Shown: piece by piece, positions 1 to 15,456 of the stretch
Numbering within the stretch: the stretch's first letter is position 1
Layout of the letters: each line of letters opens with the position of its first letter
Source: Trachelipus rathkii
Taxonomy: Eukaryota > Arthropoda > Malacostraca > Isopoda > Trachelipodidae
Direction: 5' to 3'
Assembly (NCBI GenBank): GCA_015478945.1
Contig: JABUQX010124323.1
Span: 2,501 to 32,961, forward strand
Length of the DNA stretch: 30,461 nt
Translations under genes and position numbers: made by a program
Notes under the pieces: model-generated
Told to the model about the DNA's origin: nothing
Databases searched by the model: none
Seen by the model: only the letters and a program-made list of their open reading frames with translations

Positions 1-23
1 TATACTAAATATATTTATTGGTA

Positions 24-311
<288 letters not shown>

Positions 312-812
312 TTAAAAAGTAAGACAAAATTTAATGCTAAATTATTAATTGTTCTTTTATTTTTTGGTATATACTACTATTTTTCCTACATATTTGTTAA
401 AATATCCAACTTTCATGTTTATTTCGCTGTACTGGATGATTTTTTTTTTTATCCCCAACCAAATGTGCCGGATGAGGTTTCAGTTGAAATGTTTTCAGCC
501 TCCAGTTCAAATATCAAACTTATTTTTGTTTCCAATTTAATACTAATAGAAATGAAAATTATATTACCAAAAATTAAGCTTGGATGAGTTTTTTATATTA
601 TTCATCAAAATTATGTTCATCACAAAAATAATTAAAACTTTACATGTATTTGCAATCTTTAAAATTTAATCTCTCTCTACATTTATAAGTATTTAATCAA
701 CATATCACCATTTTTTGAATACTCAAAACAATAAACTTATTCCCGAATGAAAAGTCAAGAAGTTTTAGTAAATTGTCTCATGAAATCGGCATCATCTGCA
801 CTCACCCAAAAC

Positions 813-2546
<1,734 letters not shown>

Positions 2547-4924
2547 TCAATTTTTTGGCAAGCTGCAGCAAGCCTGCCCTATCTGTAGTCCATTCATGCC
2601 ATTAATCTTTAATGCATTCTTAATCCTTACACTGGCTTCTTCAACCAAGGAATTGTAATTATTGATGTTTGTTGTAGCTCTAGTATCTTTTTCCTGAAGG
2701 GATTTTTCTTTAAAGATAGCTCCTTTCGTTTCTCGTGATTTCCTTTCAAAATCTTTCTTTTTCATTTCAAATAGCTCTTGTTCTTTCCTTTTCTTTTCTT
2801 TGTCTTCCTCTTTTTGTTTTTTTAGTTGGGCCTCGATCTGTTTCTCTTCCTCCAATCTTTCTAAATAAGATTTATGAGCACTGATTCCCTTCTTAATGAA
2901 GTCCTTTGATATGGGCACCTTATGGACTTCATAACCAAATTGCTTTAAGCCATCTTTGGTGGACTGTAATGCACTAACTGATGCCTGAGAAAGGTTGGTT
3001 CTGGAATCTGTAAGGTAATTGGATGTCTGTGAAAAGCCACATTCAACATCAGCATTTCCGTGCGGAATGATGAGGAGAGCTTTAACCAGACTCATCAACT
3101 GAGGATACTTACATTGATTAAAAGAGTTTTTCAGAGAGAAAATCTTACTCCAATACTGATCAACCCTGATTTGAATTTTTTTCCTTCAACTTCATCACAA
3201 TACCAGTTCTCAGGCACATCCTCATATTGAAGAACCCTTCATTCATCTGCTACACAATCAATATTTAGAGGTGGAATGAGGGGAACATTAGTAGCGAGAT
3301 ATTTTATTGATTTTACTGTCCAAGTTTCACACCTATTTTCTGGTGTAAGGCACCTAACCTCTTTCAGTATCATGTTATCTAAAAGCATTTTCTTTAATAG
3401 TTTTCCTACCAACAACTCGTGATAGAACTTCCTCATCCTAAAATCAATCCTTTCTGATGCTCTTGTTTCACTTTTGTCAAAACCTTCCGTGTCTCCACAC
3501 CAATTTCCAGATCAGTGTAACTCAACTCAACAGCAATGTTGGGGAAATTCAACTGTTTCTGACTGATCACAAAACGTTTTTCCTCTTAGTTTAACTGCTT
3601 TCATGAACCTGCAAAGCAAACTCATAATTAACATATTCATATGATCATACAATACGTGAATATGAGGTTCCACACGTTGAAAATTTTTCAAGAATGGTTC
3701 TAAAAGCTTGAATGTTGTTAGAATAAAATTTATTTGTGTTAGGATTATATTAGGTATATTCAAGCACTTAGCAATTCTTTTGTATCTTGCATTTGATGAC
3801 AAGTTTTTGTCCCTTTTGGGAAGTTCATGCAAAAAGTAATTAAATAAAACAGACCATTGATTCCTAAGTCTTTCCAGTGCTGGCCCAATGTCAACCACCT
3901 ACATTCAATGTGTTTTAAGAATTTCAATTAAGAGAGTACAAGTTCATCTTGCAAGTTCTTGAGCTCCTCGGTTCTAAAAGGAGAAAGATTAAAAAAATTA
4001 TGTAGGTCAATCACATACTTCACAACTTCGCTTCCAAACAGTTTAACTGCCTTTCCAAATGCACTGTGAGCTATATGTAAAGTGCAAGTCCCAATATCTA
4101 GAAGTTCTGGCAAATCTTGCTGCATTTTGTATCCAGTAATATTATTAAATACGGTTTTATTTACATTTGGCCCATCATTTCCGAGTGCAATCAGGTCTTT
4201 GAGCAGAAGCTTTCCATCGTCTATTGATTTCAGAATTTTTTCTGATATATCTTTCCCCTTTGCTTGTCCCATAAGACAGGAATCAAGGTGATGAACAGCA
4301 ACTAAGTTTTTCTCATTAGACCAGTACCTGATTTGAAGATCTAGATGCTTTTTTACTGCTTTGTTACTAAGTTCATCAAACGAAATGGTAAATGTGGACT
4401 TTGAATTTCTAACATCATTCAACAAAGTTTCATGGAAGTGAGGCTTAGTTGCCTCAGAAATTAAGTATGATAGTTTTGACGGTCCCGTATGAAACTTAGA
4501 AGCCACGTTACTGTCAGGAAACATTACACAAAATATTTGACCCAAGTCTTTTGAAGAATTAAAAGAATAGTTACTATGTGCAATTTTCATAGCCCACAAA
4601 AGTTCTGCTTTTATAATACAATCTCTATTGGACCAGCAAGCAATAGAGTCGGGCTGAGGATCTGATGAACTTCAGTTTGATTTCTACAAAAGTCATCGGA
4701 GTTTCCTTCAATATCTTGATAGCAGAAATATGACTTTGATGGGGAATGCTGAAACAGCTGATTAAGTCCACGATTGCCACATTTAATATTCCTTTTACAG
4801 AAAAAACAAAACACTTCATACTTAGATTCTTTATTTTTGCACCAAACCAATGTTGCAGCAAGTGACCATTAGGGTTAATCTTCTGTAGCCAATTCTGGTT
4901 AAAAGATGTACATCCTCTTGGCAT
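2547..4924 (-). pseudogene. hAT-1 transposase remnant with BED-type zinc finger
   Basis: The frame starts MPRGCTSFNQNWLQ at 4924 and continues, with shifts near 4850, 4610, 3890, 3440-3527 and 3100-3240, to a stop at 2547. In order: a BED-like finger (CFFCKRNIKC, then QHSPSKS) at 4840-4730; a linker with AELLWAMKIAHSNYS near 4610; the catalytic core with SFDELSNK (first Asp), GNDGPNVNK (second Asp) and the CTLHIAH motif; RWL..IGPALERL near 3890; then the C-terminal dimerisation block with HGNADVECGFS (catalytic Glu) near 3050. After it comes a Lys/Glu-rich coiled-coil tail (about 2690-2880). The layout matches the widespread metazoan hAT group with a D-GPNVN motif. All three catalytic acids survive, but the frame is broken at least five times, so it is not functional as read. 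Confidence 0.85.
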
Positions 4925-4934
4925 GATGAATACT

Positions 4935-4943
4935 TTATTATTA

Positions 4944-5020
<77 letters not shown>
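4935..5020. repeat. (ATT)n microsatellite
   Basis: About 28 ATT units lie just upstream of the hAT-1 transposase start, in its presumed 5' untranslated region. The poly-Asn frame across it is an artefact. Confidence 0.95.
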
Positions 5021-5022
<2 letters not shown>

Positions 5023-5104
5023 ACAAGATCAGATCTGTAAAACGAGAAAAATATACAGTTATTAGAAGATAAAATGATACAATAATCTGGGTACCAACAA
5101 ACAT

Positions 5105-5205
5105 CGGGTGAAAAAAGTTAGAAAAGTAGGACATTTTCTTCAAAAGTAGTACATTTCCTACTGTAGTAGGAAAAAGTAGGAAAATAGGACACAATATGAA
5201 CCCTG
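5105..5205 (+). repeat. hAT-1 right terminus and subterminal repeats
   Basis: It holds repeated AAGTAGGACATT and GTAGTAGGAAAAAGTAGG motifs and ends ...GAACCCTG at 5205, the complement of CAGGGTTC. The motifs run in the same direction as those at the left end, not inverted. Immediately outside is ATATATATAT. Confidence 0.65.
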
Positions 5206-5388
<183 letters not shown>

Positions 5389-5403
5389 GGTATATAAACG
5401 CAC

Positions 5404-5579
5404 CAAAGCAACGAGGGGACCTTCTGGAGACAAGCTTTCAATATTTGCAGTTACATTTAGAGACTTGGTCATTAAATTCCTTCCTTTAACGAGTAAATCT
5501 GAGCAAGTTTTATTGCCGAAGGCAACCTCAACATTTGAAACGAAATTCAGTAGAGATATATGGTCTTCAGCATAGAAAC
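5404..5579 (-). CDS. ZW10: ZW10 homolog, internal exon (fourth visible)
   Basis: This 176-bp exon reads [19 protein letters not shown], then [19 protein letters not shown], then ends SPEGPLVAL. The block [16 protein letters not shown] corresponds to CQDVIVAARNLMTSEI of human ZW10 as I recall it, and position-by-position similarity continues on both sides. The acceptor is a good pyrimidine tract, TTTTCTGTTTTCCAG, followed by GT; those two bases complete the codon begun by the single G that ends the previous exon. The donor is TTG then GTGCGT, leaving phase 0. ZW10 acts in the RZZ kinetochore complex, which recruits dynein-dynactin and supports the spindle checkpoint, and in the NRZ complex tethering COPI vesicles at the ER. 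The next exon is not in the window: the hAT-1 element fills the adjoining intron. Confidence 0.87.
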
Positions 5580-5850
5580 CTGGAAAACAGAAAATTATTA
5601 TAGGCATCTACATACATTAAGTCTATCAAAGTAATAAAAATGTATTTCTTAGAATGATTATAAATACAATTTCGTTCTGTACCTCGAGGACCATAAACTT
5701 TTACAAACTGTAAATAATATTTATTAGCAATTTAATTAGCTTTAAAGCAAATTATATTTTTCGTATAAATGCTCGCAATTTGCAAGTGCTTCATGGAACA
5801 AGAAACCGTTTTCATTAAAACGTAAGAGAACGGTAAATTGAGAATTTAGA

Positions 5851-5853
<3 letters not shown>
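5580..5853. other. ZW10 intron, unique AT-rich sequence
   Basis: No coding frame, RNA gene or repeat is evident. This is probably original intron sequence upstream of the exon at 5404-5579. Confidence 0.6.
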
Positions 5854-5894
<41 letters not shown>

Positions 5895-5915
5895 AAGAGC
5901 ATATATATATATAGA

Positions 5916-5991
<76 letters not shown>
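5854..5991. repeat. (TA)n array, interrupted
   Basis: TA array with breaks at 5892-5899 and near 5911-5917, separating intron sequence from the LINE remnants to its right. Confidence 0.96.
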
Positions 5992-5993
<2 letters not shown>

Positions 5994-6159
5994 TTGATAG
6001 GGTGTCAATTTTAAAATAAATCACTCAACAGATCACCTCTCACATTAAACACAACAATAATTCCCTAAATCAAGAAGGAATATTACACTATTCTAACATA
6101 TACAACACACTCCACCCCCACCCCACCCCCGCTTCCGGACACTCCCATTATCAAACACA

Positions 6160-6538
6160 TCCATTTTCAATTAAAGAAAAGAACGATCTCCGCATACCAA
6201 AATAAATCCCTACTCCAAGCATATCCACCCGAAATACCCTCTTCTGAACAAACTTTAGTCTGTCAAACCAGCAGAGTAATACTGTCTATTCTTTGCTCTT
6301 GGCCCCATCCTTCCCTTCAGGAATATAGATATAAAATTCATAATGCACCCTCCTCCCACTGGCAAAGATCTCTCTTTCTAACAAATGACGACACAGAACA
6401 TCTCTTACTAAACTGCTCAGAGGCAACTTCGATACAATAATTCTAACGGATCTCTGGGCCTGGCCTGCTGCGGTGGAAATATCTCGGGATCGCCCAATTC
6501 TCGTAGGAGGGAAGCAAGGGGGCTACTAAGTAAGTAAG
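6160..6538 (+). mobile_element. 3' scrap of a Jockey/R1-like non-LTR retrotransposon
   Basis: Plus-strand frames contain SEQTLVCQTSRVILSIL, PSLQEYRYKIHNAPSSHW and DDTEHLLLNCSEAT, matching the conserved C-terminal segment after the RNase H domain in Jockey/R1/I-type LINE proteins (usually CPxC...DTxEHLLLxC). The first zinc-binding cysteines look lost. It ends LWAWPAAVEISRDRPILVG and then GKQGGY at a stop (6527-6529) that forms the first unit of a (TAAG)3 tail, 6527-6538. Short tandem 3' tails are typical of several LINE clades. Related sequence may extend left to about 6020. At least one frameshift lies near 6290. It is a different family from the LINE copies A-E. Confidence 0.6.
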
Positions 6539-6540
6539 CA

Positions 6541-9290
6541 GGCATACCCCCTCACAAAGACCCTCCATTCACTCCTATTATGTACCTTTCTTATCGCCTT
6601 TGTCAAACTCACATTCCTTTACTGAATCAATTCACTTAAATTTCTTCAGTCTCCCAGCCGGACGATTCCCAAAACACTCACCACTATACATCAACTTATT
6701 CTCTCATTTACGCCCCTCTTCACACCACACAACTCCCAAACATGTTCATTCTCCATTTTATCAATTCTCATATATCTATATCTCTTTTTTCATATAAAAG
6801 TTTCACCACTATACATTAACACGGGTAAAAACACCTTCATGCAAAACCTTAGAGCACTCAAGACTTAGTCCCTTTGTATTCTCAAAGGACTTAATTGCAC
6901 CAGCCACCTCCCTACCATTCACAACTTTCTACTACAGTCTACATCATCTGTTCCCTTTTCACCCAACATATATCCTAAATATTTGAGCTCGGATACTTGT
7001 TCATATTGCTCACCATCCATCATAATTTCACACTGCAGACTCTCCTCACTCACTACCATAACCTTACTCTTATCTACAATTACTTTCAAACCCCTCCATC
7101 AATCCTCTCAAACTTTCTTCAGATTCGCCACACAAAACCAAATCGTCAGTGTGCAATAAGCAGGGCACCCTCCACTCTCTTCAATTCTCCATCAGCTTAA
7201 CACCTTTTCCTACCACCTCTACCTCTAATTCTTTAATCACCCCATCTATATACAAATTAAATAGCCAAGGAGACATAACACATCCCTGCCTCACTTCACT
7301 TTCAACTCTATTTATTCTTACAAACGCTTCAATATCGAGATACATATTTTTGATTCCATTCAGAAGCCTACCACCAACATATACCACAGAGCTTTCCTAT
7401 AAACATAAATACAATTTATTCTTCTTCTCTATCATTTGTTTCAATGCGAAGATTTGATCACATCCTCTACGCTTTAAAATGCACAGCGTTCTTCGAAAAT
7501 CAGTCCCACAGTCACTAGAAGAACTTTTTCAACCAAAATACAAGCGTATATATCTTCCTACATCACTCAATAAGCTAATTCCTACAGAGTTCCTACAATT
7601 TTCCGCATCTCCCTTACAGTAATATAAGGGTATTATTACTGCTCTCCTCCAATCCTTCGGAACTATACAATCCACAAACGCTTTGTTACACAACTTTTAT
7701 ATAATTTGATCATTTCGCCAGTAATTCCATCTATATCTGCAGATTTACCATTCATTAACTTTCTCACACAACTTATTACCTGATCCCAAAAATAAATACT
7801 TCTTCTTACACCTTCAAACTCCCACACATTTACTATTACATCTTCATTACTACCAATGTTATGTAGATTTACGAAGTGTTCCCTCCACATTCTCTTCACA
7901 TCCATTTCATCAGTCACGAAAGTACTATCCTTATTCATCATTCTATGAAGATTCACCTTACTCTCTTTCTTAACCTTTCGTACATCCTTCAAGAAGATCT
8001 TATTCTCCAGTAAATCCACATTCACCCTCCTCCTAAACTGCTCATCTACCTGTTTTTTTCTTCATTAGTATACAATTTTTAGTATTCCTTTTTTCATCAT
8101 CATATATTTTCATACACCTCTCTTCTGAGACCTCATAATTGACTTTTAGCACGTTCAACCACGCCTCTTTTTTACTTTTAACTGCTTGCATAACATCTTC
8201 CATCCACCACTCATTATTAATATTTTTACTTTCTACTTTAGCACATCCATATACCTCTCTTGCACTGCTAACAAACGCTTCCTTCTTTTGCTTCCACATT
8301 TGTTCAGTTTTATCTAATTGACATTCAAATGATTTATTTACAAGAGCTCTCACATATTTTTCCTTATAGCCTTGTTCACTTAACTTCACACTCTTAATTC
8401 TTTCCACTCCCTTCCTTATCTCTTTCCTCTCCATCCATGCCCCACTAACTTAATCTTACATAAAACAACAATGATCTGATATTTACATCCCCAACGCCCT
8501 CATTGATTTAACATTAATCGCATAGTTTAGCATCCTCTTTACCAGCACAAAATCAATCATACTTTCATTTCGGTAAAATCTCTAACTACACCACTCTAGT
8601 ATAATTATGAATACTCTTGTGCTCGAACAATGTATTACTTACATACATACCTCTCTCCTTACAAAAATCAATCACCTTCCTACCATTCTCATCTTCTCCC
8701 GCAACCCCAAAGGAACATGTTATACCATCCTTTAAACAAATCCAACCATTTAAGTCCCCCAACACAATCAATCTGAAGTCCCTACTAACCCCATCCAAAA
8801 CATCATTCAAATTATCCCAGAATGTCACTCTCTCTTCAAAATTACCATCAGATGGACCATATGTTACAACCACACACACATCTTGACCTTCTCAAACTTA
8901 AATTTAATCAGTAGAATTCTTGTACTCACACAAACAAAATCCACAATAGCTCTGTGCCACAGGTCACTCATCAGAATCGCAACTCCTTCTCCTCCCTCGT
9001 CCATTCCATTACCCACACATTTCGCACGCCACACATCATTCATCTTCACTGCTTCCTTTCATCTTTGTTTCAGTCACAACATTCAAAACAAATTTACAGT
9101 TCCTAAATACATCCATCACCTCTCCCCTTGCCATACATTCCCCTAATATTTCACGTACCCAGACGATTCATACAAGTTAGTTTACCGCGATCACAACAAG
9201 GTCCGATGTATGCAAAAGCATTTCTAGCGTGATATACGTGTTAGCGGGTATCCAACTCAACAACCCCTGTCCCTTTATTCGCCTCCTACA
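6541..9290 (-). mobile_element. RTE-like LINE copy A, old and truncated at its 3' end
   Basis: Minus-strand frames follow the order of copy D: 5' region near 9180-9275, endonuclease pieces (9049-8586, with VLGDLNGWI), a linker (8434-8042), pre-RT (8025-7663, with NGKSADIDGITGEMIK), RT (7387-7181, with VRQGCVMSPWLFNLYIDGV), and the C-terminal region to about 6600. The YADD catalytic box near 7145-7165 reads HTDD. Stops and shifts occur throughout. The conserved 3' untranslated region and tail of copies B-D are missing, because the sequence abuts the (TAAG)n tail of another LINE scrap at 6538. It lies in the ZW10 intron in the gene's sense orientation. Confidence 0.8.
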
Positions 9291-9510
9291 CATGGGAATA
9301 TATGAAAAAAAGAAAAAAAAAAGGTGTCTGTAATAGTGTTTTATGGACTGCATGTGACACGGAGAGTCTACTCCCATGTAAGAATGTGGATAAGAGCTAA
9401 AGAGGGGAGAACCTTTGGGCACTGAAGTGTCATGGAATGAAGAATGAACCTTACACCCCAAATGCCCAATGGGATTTAATGTCATCATCTTAGAACAAGC
9501 AGAACATACG
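9291..9510. other. Unassigned segment next to LINE copy A
   Basis: It lies beyond the point where copy A matches the 5' end of copy D. A minus-strand open frame of about 100 codons (9488-9177) crosses it but resembles no family I know. It could be a longer 5' untranslated region of the LINE or an unrelated insertion. It contains an A-rich tract at 9305-9322. Confidence 0.35.
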
Positions 9511-9555
9511 TTATGAGAATTTTTTCACTCCATATAGGAATATATACCATATACC

Positions 9556-9735
9556 ATAGTCTCACTACTATTAACACAGGTAACGACATACCCTCATGCA
9601 AAACACCAGTGCACTCAAGACTTAGTCCTTTACATCCACCAAGGATTTCATTGCACCAGCCACCTTCCTACCATTCACAACTTTCCTACTACACTCTAAA
9701 TCATCCGTTCCCTTTTCATCCAACATATATCTTAA
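9556..9735 (-). mobile_element. LINE fragment (copy A2)
   Basis: About 180 bp match the C-terminal part of LINE copy D at about 21020-21200, including the complement of the segment encoding KGLSLECARVLHEGMLLPV. It is a separate short fragment, ending 47 bp before the ZW10 exon at 9783. Confidence 0.75.
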
Positions 9736-9782
9736 ATTAAATATATATATGTATACAATAAAATTTAAAAAAAATAACATAC

Positions 9783-9918
9783 CTATGCCAACAAGATACT
9801 GATGAAACTCTTGAACTTTCTGTTGAACTTGATTAAAATTTTCAAGTTCTTTACGGTCAGATGGAATAGATTCCTCAAGACAATTGTTCAGTACTAGTTT
9901 GATAAATTCTTCTCCAAT
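9783..9918 (-). CDS. ZW10: ZW10 homolog, internal exon (third visible)
   Basis: This 136-bp exon reads [20 protein letters not shown] and continues [18 protein letters not shown] to [20 protein letters not shown] corresponds to IKNCLVYSIPTN of human ZW10 as recalled, at the expected distance from the flanking exons. The donor is ATAG then GTATGT, a near-consensus site leaving phase 1, which fits the two-base start of the next exon. The most likely acceptor is TTAAAATAG before ATTGG (phase 0). An in-frame alternative after ATTGGAG, paired with a donor at 19975 in the upstream exon, gives nearly the same protein. A (TA)n array begins 7 bp upstream of the acceptor, so there is no normal pyrimidine tract. 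The exon is short and has no internal stop, unlike the transposon frames around it. Confidence 0.86.
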
Positions 9919-9921
9919 CTA

Positions 9922-11354
<1,433 letters not shown>

Positions 11355-14015
11355 CTTTCTTTTCTCTTCTTTCTTCACTCTTCCTCTTTGCCCCAAGATT
11401 GGGGGCAAGGTGCTGTACAAGCATCGGGAAAAGAAAAGCAGTAGGAGAACATGACAAACGCGTCGCAAAGAAAGCCCAGCCTTACCGCCCCCTCTGTACC
11501 ATTAACAGTGAGAGCTCGTCACAGACAGAAAATCCACCCTAGAGCATCATGGGACCGCGACGGACCCTCACTATGGTAAATCGTCAATGTAAGGGTTCAT
11601 CTGGCCCAGGTGGGCCACAACCATGCCCCCCTACAAAACCCCGCCATTCTCTCCTATCATGCACCTTTATTCTCGCCTCTGCCAAACTCACATTTCTCTC
11701 CTTCAGACATCTCGTTCACCGACTCAATCCACTTTCTTCGGTCTCCAGCCGGTCGGTTCCCAAACACACTCTCCACTATACATCCGCTTTAACCAACTGG
11801 CTATCATTCATCCTTTCCACATATGACCAAACCATCTCAACATACTTTCATTTGTTCTCTATTTACCCCTTTCTTCACACCACACAACTCTAATATGTTC
11901 ATTCCTCATTTTTAATTATTTTCACACCTAGCATGCCCCCAAATTGTCCATCTGAAACACATTTTAGAACTTTTTAGGATCTATACTTTATTCCAGACCA
12001 TAGTCACACGACTTTGCACTGACACTTCTAAATAATCTTCAAGAATGTAAGACTCTAGCGCACTCAAGACTTAGTCCCTTTACATTCACCAACGATTTAA
12101 TTGCACCAGCAACCTTCCTACCATTCACAACTTTCCTAATACACTCTGTATCCTCCGTTCCCTTCTCATCCAACACATACCCTAAATATTTAACCAGACA
12201 CTTGCTCCAGCTGCTCATCATCTAACATAACTCACACTGAGGACTGTCCTCACCTACAACCATAACCTACTTCTTATCTACATTTACTTTCAAACCCTCC
12301 CCTTACATACTCCTTTTATTTTCAAATCTTCTCTACCAATCCTCTCAAACTCTCTTCAGATTCGCCACACAGAACCAAATCATCCGCATATAATAGGTAG
12401 GGCACCCTCCACTCATCTCCATTCTCCATCATTCTAACACCATTTCCTGCCATCCCACCTCGAATTCTTTCATAACCCCATCCATATACACATTGAATAA
12501 CCAAGGAGATATAACATATCCCTGCCTCACCTGCTATTAATCCTAAACCAATCACCATTAACACCATTTATTCTTCACACGCTTCATCATCGTCATACAT
12601 ACTTTTGATTCCATTCAGAGCTTTCTCCTTACCACCAACACCGTATATCACTAATACCTGCCATAAAGCTTCCGTATTAACTCTCTATCATACGCCTGTT
12701 GTAAATCCAAACCTAATTATAATTTATTCTTCTTCTCCCTCATTTTCTCAATCATTTGTTACTATATAGATTGATCCACACATCCTCTACCAATTCTAAA
12801 CGCACCTTGTTTTTCACCAACCAGTCCCTCAGTCACTCGACGACACTCTCTTTCAACCAAAATACCAGCATATACCTTCCTACAACACTAATAAACTTAT
12901 TCTATACTTACAGTTATCTTTTTCCCCTTACCCTTATAAGGGTACTATTACCGCTCTCCCTCCAATCCCTTGGAACTATACCTCCATAAACGCTTATTAC
13001 ACAACTTCCAAAATCCAATCAATCACCATCTGCCTGCTCTTTGACTCATTTCACTAGTAATTTCATCTATACCTGCAGATTTACCATTCTTTCAACTTTC
13101 TCTCACTCTACCCATTACCTCCTCCTTACTAAATAACCTCATCCCCAAAATACCTATTCCTTCTTGCACCATCAAACCACACATTCACTAACACCCTCAT
13201 CATTACTCAAGTTAATATTGTGCAGACTGAAGTGCTCTCTTCCAGACACTCCCCTCACATCCATTTCATCAGTTGCCAAAGCACCATCCCTATTCATTAT
13301 TCTAAGCAGACTTTATTCTCATTCTTAACCTTTCTGCGCTTCCTTCCAGAAGAGCTTCCTATTCCCTTGTATGTCCTCATTTATCCTCCTTCCAAACTGT
13401 TCATTTACCTCTTGTTTTCTCCTACGTATGCACCTTTTAGTATTAATTTTTTTCCTCCTTATATAATTCCAAGAAATCTTTCTTTTGAAATTTCATCATT
13501 TGCTTTTAGCGCATCAACCACGCTTCTTTTTTTACCTTAACCGCTTTCATCACCTCTTCATTCCACCATTCGCTGTTAATATTCTTACTTCCTACTTTAG
13601 CACATCCACACTTCCTTTGGGCACTACTAACAATTGCTTCCTTCATTTGCCCCCAGATTTGTTCAGTGCATCAACTTGTTCACATTCAAACGGATTTACA
13701 AGCGAGCGCTCTTACATATTTATCCTTATTGTCTTGCTCACTTTAACTTCTCACTCTTAATTTTACCTACTTCCTTTCGTATCACCTTCCTCTCCAGCCA
13801 AGCCCCCTAATTTTATATAGAACAACATAATGATCCGATAATCCCATTCCTAAACCCTACTGATTTAACATCCAACACATACTTCAACATCTCCTTCTCT
13901 TCACCAACAACAAAATCAATCATACTTTTCACTTCGGATACCATCTCTACCTACACCAACTCTGGTATACTTATGGATACTCTCTGTACATAGAAATATT
14001 ACTTACACACATACC
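11355..14015 (-). mobile_element. RTE-like LINE copy B, 5'-truncated
   Basis: From its 3' end at 11355 it has a pyrimidine-rich tail complement, the CCCCAAGATTGGGG stem (11391-11404), the 3' untranslated region, the C-terminal domain, the RT and the linker, and it stops within the endonuclease region near 14015 at a TA array. The active-site box YADD is intact (12379-12390, in PYLLYADDLVLCG), but RT frames are interrupted many times (open pieces 12221-12039 and 12567-12322). No target duplication can be read because both ends are in TA repeats. It is antisense to the hAT element beside it and sense to ZW10. Confidence 0.85.
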
Positions 14016-14530
<515 letters not shown>

Positions 14531-14640
14531 ATGCTCTTCCATTTGCACTGTACTAATTATAAATTATTTCATATATATATATTATATATATATATATATA
14601 CATATGGTTATGTTATATGTTATTACAAGGTTGCTATTAC

Positions 14641-15313
<673 letters not shown>

Positions 15314-15456
15314 GCCTATATTGTTGCATGTTAAAAATCAGTCGCATTTTCAACTATTTTGAATGTGGATGTGATTTTCTTTTGCTCTTCCTGTTTAGAA
15401 TTATTCTAGATGTGTTGTGTTACATGATTTAGAATTATTTTTGTTATTAATATTAG

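Noticed and set aside
4935..5194. Poly-asparagine frame on the minus strand
   Set aside because: It is a reading of the (ATT)n microsatellite; only the part from MPRGCTSF at 4924 belongs to the hAT transposase.
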